DNA from: Endozoicomonas_A sp049275935
Lineage (GTDB): Bacteria; Pseudomonadota; Gammaproteobacteria; Pseudomonadales; Endozoicomonadaceae
Direction of reading: 5' to 3'
Assembly (NCBI RefSeq): GCF_049275935.1
Contig: NZ_CP184830.1
Coordinates: 5,766,001 to 5,830,000, forward strand
DNA: 64,000 nt
The notes beneath the pieces were generated by a model, which ran no database searches, was not told where the DNA came from, and was given only the letters and a program-made list of their open reading frames with translations. Position numbers and translations under genes: made by a program. Shown here one piece after another: positions 28,115-36,850 of this stretch. Numbering within the stretch: the first letter of the stretch is position 1; every line of letters starts with the position of its first letter.

Positions 28115-28347
28115 AAATTACCCTCATTTTATGGACGAATTCGGGCTAACTATCCCTTTAAAGTCCGCTATTCTATCTATCGGCCAACCTTGGCAAATCA
28201 GACGTCTATTAGCTTCTTGTTAGTTCAGCTCAAGATTGCCAATAATCTGAAAGGTGTCAGGGAGAAGAACTCACCAACCATAACCAAGCGGTATCGGCCA
28301 TTGAAAGTGCTGCATTTCCATAGTAAATACAGTATAAAAGGGTGGTC

Positions 28348-28405
28348 ATGCAAAATGGTTGCGACATAAAAAGCAATAAAACAACATCATGCAATTTGAT
28401 TGCAT
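28348..28405. promoter_or_regulatory. Paired dyads between hppD and the Lrp-type gene
   Basis: ATGCAAT-TTG-ATTGCAT (28389-28405) is a perfect 7-bp dyad. A degenerate copy, ATGCAA-AATGG-TTGCGA, lies at 28348-28364. The centres are about 41 bases apart, near four helical turns, and the first lies only 16 bases before the regulator start, as expected for autoregulation by an Lrp/AsnC protein. Confidence 0.5.
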
Positions 28406-28420
28406 ATCAGGGCCTTGTTC

Positions 28421-28888
28421 ATGATGACTGAATCTCTGGATAAGTACGACGTAAGTCTTCTGGATAGTCTGCAGAAGGAAGATGGAGTCTCTCTGGCAGA
28501 CTTGGCTAACAAGGTAAACCTGTCCAGCTCCCAATGCTCCAGACGCATTAGCCGCCTGAAAAAGCTGGGCTACATCAGGAAGCAGGTGGCACAACTAAAC
28601 CCCGAAGCCCTGGGTCTGGATGTCTCGGCTTTTGTCACTGTGACACTGGAAACCCATGGCAAGCACTCTGCTGAAAGTTTTCAGACCTCCATCTTACCTA
28701 TGGATCAGATACTGGAGTGCCACTCGATAACCGGCGATGGAGACTATCTGTTAAAAGTCATGGCAGCCAACAGTCAGGCTCTGAATGAATTTATCATGAA
28801 AGAGCTCCTGACCCTGCCCGGCGTCAGTCATGTCAAGACAGCCCTGGCCCTGGCCTCGGTTAAATCCACTACGGCGCTGCCTTTGTGA
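28421..28888 (+). CDS. Lrp/AsnC-family transcriptional regulator
   Basis: A 155-residue regulator with an N-terminal helix-turn-helix (DLANKVNLSSSQCSRRISRLKKLGYI) and a C-terminal RAM/ACT-like effector domain (ILECHSITGDGDYLLKV, LPGVSHVKT). It is divergent from hppD-phhA and probably controls them in response to an aromatic amino acid, as Lrp-type activators do in several gammaproteobacteria. I choose ATG 28421, with AGGG upstream; ATG 28424 is equally possible. Dyads just upstream suggest autoregulation. Confidence 0.9.
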   Translation: MMTESLDKYDVSLLDSLQKEDGVSLADLANKVNLSSSQCSRRISRLKKLGYIRKQVAQLNPEALGLDVSAFVTVTLETHGKHSAESFQTSILPMDQILECHSITGDGDYLLKVMAANSQALNEFIMKELLTLPGVSHVKTALALASVKSTTALPL

Positions 28889-28895
28889 AACAAAC

Positions 28896-30377
28896 TTACT
28901 GACGCACTGCTCTCCAGAGTTCCACCAGAGTTTGCGGAACCAGCCCAAGCTCCTTGCTGTTTCCACGCCCTAACCATTTGTCCATGTGTGTGAAGACATA
29001 ATAATGGCCGGCCAAGCCCCAGTGGGCTTCTTGAAGCTCAGTCTTGGCATTCATCATTAGCGATAACAGCTTCATTAAATCATCGCGCCCATCACCAATA
29101 GCATGGTTGTGATGCCCGATTTCAAGAATATCGAAATAAGTGGAGTCACTGATGTTAACAGACTTCCCCTCAAAAAAAGGCTTATATTTGAACAGTCCCC
29201 TCAATAAGAATGCCAGGTCTTTATTCCAGTCCGTTGTCCTCGATAACCGATCCATGGCTTCTAAATAGTGCGCCAGGAAAAAAGCATTCCCGGGAGATGA
29301 TGGAGAACCCGTTTGTAATTCCTGTCCCAGTTGCGTCAATGAATTATAGAGTTCATAGCTGTGCTGCTTAGTGTCATTGGACAGTGTCGATAACAGTATG
29401 ATGTAGCTCATACCGTGCCAGGCAGACATAGCCGGGCCCGCATAACAGTCGTCAGCTGTCAGAGACGGCTCGCTGAGTTTTGGGTGGTAAAGTGTCACCG
29501 GGTGCAGGCCATTTTTGCGAAGCTTATAGAGCGCTTTTATATCAGGCGCGCCGAGAAAAAGAACAGGTTTTTCCGGTGATTGTCCGAAGGTCTCATGATA
29601 GAAATGTAATCGATTATGCTCGGCAATATCAGCCCAGACTTTTGCCATGATGGGTATCTGCACCAGGTTTTTTTCTCGATCATAGATAAACGGCTCAGAA
29701 TTTATGTCCAAAATTCGAAGCCAGGTTAAAACCGCTGCCGCTTTTTCAGAAGCCGCATGAGGGCAACGGTCAACACGCGTTGCTGATTTGAGGAAAGCTT
29801 TCCGATAGCGCTCATCAAGGTTAACCTGGACACCCTGAAAAGAGCCATCACTAACAGAATCAAGCTTGCTTATTGATGCAGAACCAAACTGAGCAGCTGG
29901 AAGCAACTGGGTGATCCAGGCATTCAAAAGGTTGTCAGTGGTGAGTTGACCGGCAAGGTGAATATGAATGTAGACCAGAAGGTCGAACATTTTTTCCAGC
30001 ACTGCGTCATCATTTTTGACTTCAGAATTTTCAGTGCCAGAGGCCGGTAATATAAAGTCATTATTGCTGATTTTCTCAACCAGCTGTTCCGCTTCCACGT
30101 TTAAAGATTCATCATCAATGATGTCATCACGAAAAACCTTCCAGTCCGAGACAGGAACATGACAGAACAGGTAATATCTTTGATTATGCTTCAGCCGACT
30201 GAGAAAGTCCGACTCCTGATTGAGACAGCTTGCAGGTTCAACCACCTCATCAGATAAGATCTCCAGACTCAGGCCTGACAGAGGCAGTATCAGTGCCGTT
30301 AAAGTAAGAATACATCCGGACAGGAAATAATTTTTTTCACATCGCCACGATAGTCTTGTCATCACATTTACTGACAT
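28896..30377 (-). CDS. Exported protein of unknown function
   Basis: A 493-residue protein I do not recognise. A basic n-region and hydrophobic stretch (about 15-36) form a signal peptide. The rest has no repeats or transmembrane segments; it contains clustered histidines (EIGHHNHAIGDGRDD) and several Cys (SCLNQ, RCPHAA, DDCYAG). GAGGAG lies 7 bases before the ATG, supporting expression. It lies 8 bases past the convergent Lrp gene end. It could be a lineage-specific secreted factor. Confidence 0.75.
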   Translation of the reverse strand: MSVNVMTRLSWRCEKNYFLSGCILTLTALILPLSGLSLEILSDEVVEPASCLNQESDFLSRLKHNQRYYLFCHVPVSDWKVFRDDIIDDESLNVEAEQLVEKISNNDFILPASGTENSEVKNDDAVLEKMFDLLVYIHIHLAGQLTTDNLLNAWITQLLPAAQFGSASISKLDSVSDGSFQGVQVNLDERYRKAFLKSATRVDRCPHAASEKAAAVLTWLRILDINSEPFIYDREKNLVQIPIMAKVWADIAEHNRLHFYHETFGQSPEKPVLFLGAPDIKALYKLRKNGLHPVTLYHPKLSEPSLTADDCYAGPAMSAWHGMSYIILLSTLSNDTKQHSYELYNSLTQLGQELQTGSPSSPGNAFFLAHYLEAMDRLSRTTDWNKDLAFLLRGLFKYKPFFEGKSVNISDSTYFDILEIGHHNHAIGDGRDDLMKLLSLMMNAKTELQEAHWGLAGHYYVFTHMDKWLGRGNSKELGLVPQTLVELWRAVRQ

Positions 30378-30884
30378 GGATTGCTCCTCTATACCTTAGG
30401 CATTTCATAGAATGTAGTGCATTAGCAAAAATGCTGGGACACATAGGGCCTGAAAATATGGGAAACAGAGTTTTGTGATACCTCAAATGGGCAGGGATAT
30501 AGATTGAGGACTAACACCCTCACCGTCACCTTCAGAAGAAACCATTCTTACCGGAGGTGAAGGCGGTTACAGCTTTGACGACAACTAGCAGCAAAAAAAA
30601 CGGCTGCCCTGGATTCTTTTCCAGACCTGACACTAGAGCCTGATGGCACTTCCCGCCCTGAGACTGCCTGAAGGACTGAGGGATTTTATTCCCGGAACCC
30701 GGCTTTATTTCGACTTGTTAGAACAGCTTGGGTATAGCGAAGAGATCAATATCATCCTGCGCACTGATGGCCATAAACCCATCATTCAATCAGCTTGGCA
30801 ATGGACACCTTCGACAACGCCATATCGATCTCGCTGTCAGAGGTCTGGAGCCGGAACGAAAACGTACGCTAACGGTCATAACCC
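30378..30884. other. Gene-poor stretch with degraded coding scraps
   Basis: No intact gene. A short frame near 30517-30588 reads TPSPSPSEETILTGGEGGY before a stop and may be the tail of a lost gene. Overlapping frames at 30643-30972 carry no family signature and partly lie opposite the toxin remnant. The exported protein's promoter should lie at the left edge. Confidence 0.5.
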
Positions 30885-31168
30885 CTATTTCGACAGTGGC
30901 CATTGCTGTGCGGCATGCAAAATGCGAAGTATCCGAATGGTGGTTTCACTTACCTTGTACACAATAATGTAATTTCCCCAAGCCACTAACTCCCTTGTAC
31001 CTACAACCCGGCCTACCCTGCCAATTTTGGGAAAATCCATAAGCTTTTCAGCTTTGGCCTGAATGTCGTCCTTGAGTCGAGGGGCCGTCTCTAAGTTATC
31101 ATCGGAGTGTAATCAACAATGGTCAAAAGGTCGTTACGAGCAAGGCCCAACCGCTCCAATTTATGCAC
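30885..31168 (-). pseudogene. RelE/ParE-family toxin, frameshifted
   Basis: A toxin mRNA interferase or gyrase-poison of the ParE type, broken by one frameshift. From a GTG at 31168, overlapping the antitoxin end by 8 bases, it reads LERLGLARNDLLTIVDY. After a one-base shift near 31109 it continues SDDNLETAPRLKDDI and ends RILRILHAAQQWP, the classical ParE C-terminus. About 93 codons would be restored by one inserted base. The partner antitoxin remains intact. Confidence 0.75.
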
Positions 31169-31451
31169 GTTGTTTTTTCCTTTCGATCAAGGCTTGGGCT
31201 TCATCCATAACCTGGTTATGGGATAAAACATCTTCAGAGTTCAAGGCTTCCTTAACCCGCTCCCGGAACCAGGCATCATGCGCTTCAGGGTCACTGGTAA
31301 GGCCGACGGGCAGGCCACCTTCTTTGGTTATCCGGGTCAGCAGGATCCGAACCGCATCAGACAGGGTTAAGCCGAAGTTGGCCAGCTTTTCGGTCGCTTC
31401 TGTTTTTAAAGCAGAATCTACACGGACGTGCAACATTGATGTATGAGCCAT
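31161..31451 (-). CDS. RelB/DinJ-family antitoxin
   Basis: A 96-residue antitoxin with an N-terminal ribbon-helix-helix segment (LHVRVDSALKTEATEKLANFGLTLSDAVRILL), typical of RelB/DinJ. The C-terminal Glu/Gln-rich helix would wrap the toxin. The start ATG at 31451 has AAAAGGA upstream; the frame extends further but without support. It overlaps the disabled toxin gene, so it may now be an orphan antitoxin. Confidence 0.82.
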   Translation of the reverse strand: MAHTSMLHVRVDSALKTEATEKLANFGLTLSDAVRILLTRITKEGGLPVGLTSDPEAHDAWFRERVKEALNSEDVLSHNQVMDEAQALIERKKQRA

Positions 31452-31561
31452 AACAAATATCCTTTTTAAGTGATGTTTATTTAGTATGTCTCTCAATTGA
31501 GAGACAGCCAAGTATTGGGAGCTTCACTATTCCTTTTCTCCTTCTGGCCACGTATTTTACG

Positions 31562-31826
31562 ACTCGTTCCCACGCTCTGAGGGTGTCACAAAACTCTCTC
31601 CAGCATGGGAACGAGTTGACTCTCGTCATTCCCGACTTCATTCTCGTCATTCCCGCGAAGGCGGGAATCCACACTGACTCACCACCAGAACCATACTGCC
31701 CGGTGCCCCCCTGGCCTTGTCATCCCCGAGAAGGCAGAGATCCACCGTTGGCGCTGGATTCCCGCCTTCGCGGGAATGACGACCTCAGAGCACGGGGACG
31801 AGCTGTTGGAGTTTTGCGACACCCTC
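31562..31826. repeat. Nested palindromic repeat cluster (REP-like)
   Basis: Several inverted elements are nested. ACTCGTTCCCACGCT (31562-31576) pairs with AGCATGGGAACGAGTT (31602-31617). GGTGTCACAAAACTC (31582-31596) pairs with GAGTTTTGCGACACC (31812-31826). CGTCATTCCCGCGAAGGCG (near 31647) pairs with its complement near 31770, each also a hairpin by itself, and a degenerate third copy lies near 31717. The CGTCATTCCCGCGAA core is a widespread REP-like palindrome in proteobacteria. No coding role. Confidence 0.8.
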
Positions 31827-31952
31827 TTTATCTGTGGGAGGATGTCAACGGGTGTTCCAGTACCAGATCATTGACTTGCAGACCTTACCAGAAAAGAAGC
31901 CCATTAAAGCATCTGCCGTCAATCTGGCTAAGGGTTGGCGAAGCCGGGCAAA

Positions 31953-32211
31953 TCAAACAATCCTCAACTCCAGCTTTCTCCCCATCACCTGAGCGGCATT
32001 CGCGAGTGTTTTCAGATTCAGGCTGGTGCTGTTGGGATCAAGAAGCCGATCCAGTTGTGAACGGCTGGTACCCAGGCGGCGGGCAAAGGTTGATTTGTTG
32101 GCCTTCTCTTTTTCCAGGTACTCGCTTTATGGCCTCTGCCTGGCATTCGGGCAGCAAGCCCTCTTCTTCCAGGAAGTCGTCGAAACTGCTGCCAATATGG
32201 GGATTACTCAT
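31953..32211 (-). pseudogene. XRE-type antitoxin, frameshifted
   Basis: From ATG 32211 the frame reads MSNPHIGSSFDDFLEEEGLL and QAEAIKRV, as in HigA/XRE antitoxins. Near 32122 it must shift by one base to continue EKEKANKSTFARRLGTSRSQ, LDRLLDPNSTSLNL and a normal C-terminus LELRIV before TGA at 31953. The helix-turn-helix (FARRLGTSRSQLDRLL) is in the second part. Without the shift the product stops early. It overlaps the upstream toxin end by 8 bases, the usual coupling for HigBA modules. Confidence 0.75.
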
Positions 32212-32389
32212 CACTACCTCCTTTCTGTTCCCTTAGCACGTCATCACGGCGCGTTTTTGCCAGCTTAAGATCGTTTGCCGGGGTTTTATCCGACTTTTTG
32301 ATAAAGCCGTGCAGTAACAGCATGCTAGCACCGGCTACTGTATAGAACACTCTGGCAATGGCGGTTTCCACCAGTGTGTACAGAATCGC
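32204..32389 (-). pseudogene. HigB/Gp49-type toxin, C-terminal fragment
   Basis: The frame ends LHGFIKKSDKTPANDLKLAK, preceded by ETAIARVFYTV, which is the C-terminal half of phage-derived Gp49/HigB toxins. Upstream of about 32389 the frame loses resemblance and no start in place gives a full ~110-residue toxin, so I call it a remnant. With the next gene it forms a decayed higBA module. Confidence 0.65.
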
Positions 32390-32608
32390 ACTGCTGTGAC
32401 ATGAGAAAATTGTACCCGGAATATACTGCGCTTTGTGGACATTGCACTTTTCGAAGAAATGGGCGCAATACCTTGATGGAGATGACAAATGGAACTATAA
32501 ATTTGGCAGTTTTTTCCGCTTTATTCAGGCTCTTTTCCGCTTAACAATTGGGACATGACAAATAGCCTGTGTCTCTCTTGATGATTTCAACCCGTCCGGA
32601 GAACGGTT

Positions 32609-33166
32609 ATGCAAGAGTACGAAGAAATGATGGGAGAGCTGATCGAGCTTGGCATCAATGCCAACCCCGTAGCACCTTTTTCCTGCTGCATCCTGGACCC
32701 CTGCGGCCAGATTCTGGTGACTGCCGCTTATGCCCGGCATATCAGTCCCCTGTTCAGCGCTGAAGGTCTGGCCCTTCATGCATTGGCACAGAACTATCAT
32801 GTCCGCCGGGATCAGGAGCTGATTCTGCTGACCAATACCGAGCCGGACTGCGCAGCCATGTCGACGATTCTCTGGTGCAATATGCACGATATCAACATTG
32901 CCAGAATCGCCTACGGCGCTTCAAGAATCAGCCTCAAAGAACTCTGGGATTGCTCTTTCGGATTCGAAGCCGTCGAAATTCTCGACCGGGCAGGAAAAGA
33001 CAACAAATACCGGCCTGAGTTGATTGGCCCAATTCTCGAAGATGACTGCCTTGAAGCCTTTAAAGATGCCAGGGCCTTGTCTGATCAGGGTGATCGCCCG
33101 GTATTATCACTGGATCTGGACGACTTTTGGATACCAGGTGACTGGATGCTCGAGCTGGAAAACTAA
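32609..33166 (+). CDS. Cytidine deaminase-like fold protein lacking zinc ligands
   Basis: A 185-residue protein resembling nucleoside/tRNA deaminases (TadA, guanine deaminase): NPVAPFSCCILDPCGQIL, LILLTNTEPD, then INIARIAYGASRISL. In active members a (C/H)AE motif and PCxxC bind zinc. Here the equivalents are S50-A-E52 and P-D80-C81-A-A-M, so the His and at least one Cys ligand are missing. I infer a catalytically dead homologue, perhaps with a binding role. GGAGAA precedes the ATG. Alternative explanation: distant family with other ligands. Confidence 0.6.
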   Translation: MQEYEEMMGELIELGINANPVAPFSCCILDPCGQILVTAAYARHISPLFSAEGLALHALAQNYHVRRDQELILLTNTEPDCAAMSTILWCNMHDINIARIAYGASRISLKELWDCSFGFEAVEILDRAGKDNKYRPELIGPILEDDCLEAFKDARALSDQGDRPVLSLDLDDFWIPGDWMLELEN

Positions 33167-33334
33167 TTCTCAATCGGTGTACCAATTCCGACCGGAGAGG
33201 GAGCGTCCCCCAATAATTGACAAGGGTTTGGCGCACACGAAACTGGCTTAACAACTCATGTTTCTCTGGCTTTTTATGATAGGTTAAAGTTTACACAGCC
33301 CCCCATCAGCCTCTTCATGGAAGATTAAGCCGGT

Positions 33335-35521
33335 ATGCGGATACCCAGTTTTGTCAGCTCAGTCTATCGCTCTCTGCACAGTGGACTTGGCCGTCTCTCC
33401 GGTTTCTGGCTGGGTCATAAGGTCAGGAGTCTGCCCACACAAAATACGCTCCCGACAGTTCAGCCCTTTTCTGCAAAAACCCTGGCACACTGGCAAGTGA
33501 CTGCCAGAGGTCAGGGAGAGGAACTACTGCAGTTGCGCCACAAAAAGCTCTGGCAGCGTGAACTGAATCAATTTGTAGCGTCTCTGGAACAGCACTATTC
33601 GGACTTTTATGCAGACAAAAATCAGCTGCGCAGCAAAGTAGCCTTTGTATTAACAAAGCTTGGAATGGCTTCTGGTCAGGTTAACTCACTGAAGCCTTCA
33701 GGATTCTTCGCATCAAAAGTGAATAACAGAAAGCTGTTCCTGCTTGATCGCTATCTCGCCTGTACAGACCTGGTTGAGTTTGGTCGAATCTGGTTAAACG
33801 ACGGTGGAAAACTTGATCAGGGGTTTGTGTTTCACTGTGTTTATCCTGCCAGAACAGAAGAAGCACCACTTTTTACCAACAATGAGCTCAGCCAGATGGG
33901 CTTTATCCATCGGGAAGAAGACAACAGTTACACACTGGTTTCAGTCGATATCACGCTCGACCATATTGAACTGATGGAACGAACCCGCAGGTCCCGACCG
34001 GTTAAGGCGCTGGTGTCTGAACAAACAGGCCTGATGACATTACAAAAGCTGGAACACTTCTGTCAGTCCCTGTCGCAACAGGTCGATGAACCTTTGAAGA
34101 GTCAGCTTTGTGAACCCTTGGATGAAAACCATTTGATTAACCTGACTCTCCTACCCGGAATTCAGTACTTTGATGGACTAGAGCAGTCCATCAAGCGTTT
34201 TGTAAAAGCATTTCAGGCCGGAAAGACCCTGGAGCAGCAACTGCAAGCCGCAGAAACTTCAAATCCCATTCAGCCGGACTTGATAGAGTGCCTTGTGTCG
34301 TGGAGTTCAGCCTCCCTGGATGAAAGCACTAAAAAGATGCTGGCAGCAATGTTGTCCGATATTCAACAACAGCAGTTGACTCAGGAGAGACTTAATCATT
34401 ACATCATGGGACTGCTGATTCAGGCCCCCGAACAAATGAGCATGCAGAGCCAGCTTTTTACCCTTATCGCCCGGCACCTGACAAATGATCAACCTATCCA
34501 TGGAATTCAGAACACTCCCTGGCAACAAACATTTCATCAGGATATGACTTTTATTGTACAGAGGGTTGAACGATTCAATAATTCTGATAGAAATTTAAGA
34601 AATTTCTACGTTGCAGACATTCCCACATTGCTGGTCCAAGTGGCTTCAGGAACGGAAATTTTTTCCTACGACAAAGGTCTATCACACCTGTTTGCTCTCG
34701 TTGAGGAAATACACGATGCCTGTTCAGTACCCAGTGTTTCTTCTGACACCCGCCAAATGATCGGGGAGCCTTCAGAAAAATGGCTGAGCCATATCACAGG
34801 CGAATTAACAAAAAGATTACCCGTGGCGTTAAAGTATGGTCTTAACCATGACATGCCTGTTTCCCCGGAATTTCTGGGCATAAAAGAAAACATGACGAAA
34901 GAGTGGCAAGTCATTCTGAACAGTATTAACGATTCCAACGAAATGCTGAGCCAATTTGAAAAGGACCGCGTGCGAACAGACTATCAGTTCAAGGTAGCTA
35001 CTGGCAGCATAAAGCGAAGAAAGGATCAAACTTTTTCTCGTATCGGACATTCGCTGGAAGTCACTCAAATGATGCGTTTTCTTCGCGACATACGTGCTGC
35101 CAGGACTCTGTCAAAACTTTTGACCCAGACTTTTGCTGCTTACCAGACCAAACTTGAGACTTATCGACTGTTTAAGGTGACCCCCTTTCTGTTGAATCCT
35201 ATGGGCAGGGACGCTGACGATAACCACCAGATAACCGTCACACAACTGGCAAACGGTGACCTTGCCGTTGATTACACAATGATCGCCAGCAAACCACCCT
35301 ATTCACTGGGAGCAAAAGGTGCCGGGATTATGGGACTGGAAACATATCAAATTTCCGGCAGATCCATTGTTTCCATGAAAGATCTGAAACGGGATGTCGT
35401 TGCAGCAACAGAACCAGAAGTTACAGTGAAACTGAGCACCAAAAACGGTCAAATAGAATGGTATGTTGATGAAAATACTCAACTGGTTCAGATCCCCTGC
35501 CCTCATTTACCGCCGGAATAA
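33335..35521 (+). CDS. Large protein of unknown function
   Basis: A 728-residue protein I cannot assign. There is no signal peptide; the first 30 residues are basic and Ser-rich. The body is helical with many Gln and Leu residues, and the C-terminal third has a basic stretch (TGSIKRRKDQTFSRIGHSL) and beta-rich segments (QITVTQLANGDLAVDYTMIA). No catalytic motif stands out. GGAAG lies upstream of the ATG. It could be a non-Sec-secreted effector, but that is speculation from location among accessory genes. Confidence 0.65.
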   Translation: MRIPSFVSSVYRSLHSGLGRLSGFWLGHKVRSLPTQNTLPTVQPFSAKTLAHWQVTARGQGEELLQLRHKKLWQRELNQFVASLEQHYSDFYADKNQLRSKVAFVLTKLGMASGQVNSLKPSGFFASKVNNRKLFLLDRYLACTDLVEFGRIWLNDGGKLDQGFVFHCVYPARTEEAPLFTNNELSQMGFIHREEDNSYTLVSVDITLDHIELMERTRRSRPVKALVSEQTGLMTLQKLEHFCQSLSQQVDEPLKSQLCEPLDENHLINLTLLPGIQYFDGLEQSIKRFVKAFQAGKTLEQQLQAAETSNPIQPDLIECLVSWSSASLDESTKKMLAAMLSDIQQQQLTQERLNHYIMGLLIQAPEQMSMQSQLFTLIARHLTNDQPIHGIQNTPWQQTFHQDMTFIVQRVERFNNSDRNLRNFYVADIPTLLVQVASGTEIFSYDKGLSHLFALVEEIHDACSVPSVSSDTRQMIGEPSEKWLSHITGELTKRLPVALKYGLNHDMPVSPEFLGIKENMTKEWQVILNSINDSNEMLSQFEKDRVRTDYQFKVATGSIKRRKDQTFSRIGHSLEVTQMMRFLRDIRAARTLSKLLTQTFAAYQTKLETYRLFKVTPFLLNPMGRDADDNHQITVTQLANGDLAVDYTMIASKPPYSLGAKGAGIMGLETYQISGRSIVSMKDLKRDVVAATEPEVTVKLSTKNGQIEWYVDENTQLVQIPCPHLPPE

Positions 35522-35929
35522 TAAGCATTTATTAATGGGAATTCAGGTATTTACAATACCTGCTGTGACGCTCTCCGCCTTGTCATGGGAGGTTTCTGAC
35601 TTCACAGGCTACAGCCAGCCTATAGCGTCTGGACTTATAAAGAAGCCTTCATCAGCAGTAACCGGGTGCCCCTCGGTTTTTTTACGGCAAACGACTGGTG
35701 ACGTCGGAACCACCGCTTGGTCATAGGCAGGAAATCAGACCGACCGAACTTACCCTGAAAAACCAGAAAAAAGTCAGTAACTGAATATCTGAAACAGGAT
35801 TAAATGAATATTAAAGTGAGTCTCTTGGAGATAGCAGCCTTTGAGATGTTTTTTCTACAGACTCGTTACGTGACAAAAGACAAAAACGACTCTACCTTAA
35901 ATGAAATTTCTAATGCATAGGTTGAGTCA
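35522..35929. other. Intergenic region with an 8-bp perfect dyad
   Basis: About 400 bases without a convincing gene. CAGGTATT-TAC-AATACCTG (35544-35562) is a perfect dyad 22 bases after the preceding stop; it lacks a T run, so operator or attenuated terminator are both possible. The rest is A+T-rich towards the next gene. Confidence 0.5.
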
Positions 35930-36850
35930 ATGAAAACAACCACTCACTCTACGATAAAGCTGTTTTATATAATATCGTTTCTCTTGGCTTTAGCCTCTTC
36001 CGAGCGTTCTTATTCATTTGAATTTAACTATAGATATTCAACTTCTGAATATAGATATTCAACTTCTGAAACAGGGGCACAACTTACCGTTGTAAGTAAT
36101 GGCGTTCAAACAACATACCATGGCTGGCGAGCAACAATCAGATCAATTCCAACACTGGCAGGTGTTAGTATTTTAATAGGCGGCACTTTTCTTACCATTG
36201 GTGCAGCAACAGCAGTCACAGGTATTTCAATTGCAGCCCTTCCTGTAACTATCCTCTATGGCTGTCGTAGAGGATTTTCCTTAGTATTGCGTGCAACCAG
36301 GAATCTAAGGTTCCCGCCACCAGGAGCAAATGCTGAATTAGACGTACCACCAGAATTCAGTGTCAATTCATCATTAGTGGTTCCAATCAATGAAGCTATT
36401 CGGATGAACGAGGAGGATTTGTCTATCTTGATTGATAATGTAGAGCAGCAAGACACTTACATTAATAGACAGGAAGACATTGCCAAGATTATTAATTATT
36501 CAGGAGCATCATCTACAATTTATTCAACATTCGATCAACTTTCCAGACAAACCAAATCAGCTCAAATAAAAAATTATATTGTATTACTAACAGTAGAAAA
36601 CAACTCTAAAGAAAACAAACCACGAGGGCTAACCAGGCATGATGTAGATTTAATGCTGTCAAACAGAACATTCCTATATCATGCATCAGAAACTGATTTA
36701 ATTGAACATAACGAAAGCATTACACATTGCCTGTTGGACAATATCAAGCGTTATTCAATTAATATATCTAAAGAGCAATTCGAAGGCTGCTTTTTATACT
36801 TCATGATGAGTGATCATACGGCTAGAATAATTTTTGTACCATTTTCTTAA
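35930..36850 (+). CDS. Exported or membrane protein of unknown function
   Basis: A 306-residue protein from an A+T-rich segment, unlike the neighbouring core genes. An N-terminal signal peptide (hydrophobic to about residue 24) is followed by a duplicated seven-residue unit RYSTSEY/RYSTSET, encoded by a perfect 21-bp tandem repeat at 36029-36070. A long hydrophobic, Gly/Ala-rich stretch (about 85-125) could span the membrane twice. The C-terminal part is polar. No family recognised; base composition suggests acquisition. Confidence 0.65.
   Translation: MKTTTHSTIKLFYIISFLLALASSERSYSFEFNYRYSTSEYRYSTSETGAQLTVVSNGVQTTYHGWRATIRSIPTLAGVSILIGGTFLTIGAATAVTGISIAALPVTILYGCRRGFSLVLRATRNLRFPPPGANAELDVPPEFSVNSSLVVPINEAIRMNEEDLSILIDNVEQQDTYINRQEDIAKIINYSGASSTIYSTFDQLSRQTKSAQIKNYIVLLTVENNSKENKPRGLTRHDVDLMLSNRTFLYHASETDLIEHNESITHCLLDNIKRYSINISKEQFEGCFLYFMMSDHTARIIFVPFS

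Noticed and set aside
27254..28369. 371-codon plus-strand frame opposite hppD
   Set aside because: Lies antisense to hppD with its clear metal ligands and good start; shadow frame.
30643..30972. Possible small gene with LPEGLRDFIPG start
   Set aside because: Two overlapping frames of equal quality, no family match, and the 3' part is opposite the toxin remnant; I treat it as a degraded stretch.
31583..32236. 217-codon plus-strand frame across the repeat cluster
   Set aside because: Built from palindromic repeats and the antisense of the XRE antitoxin remnant; no ribosome site.
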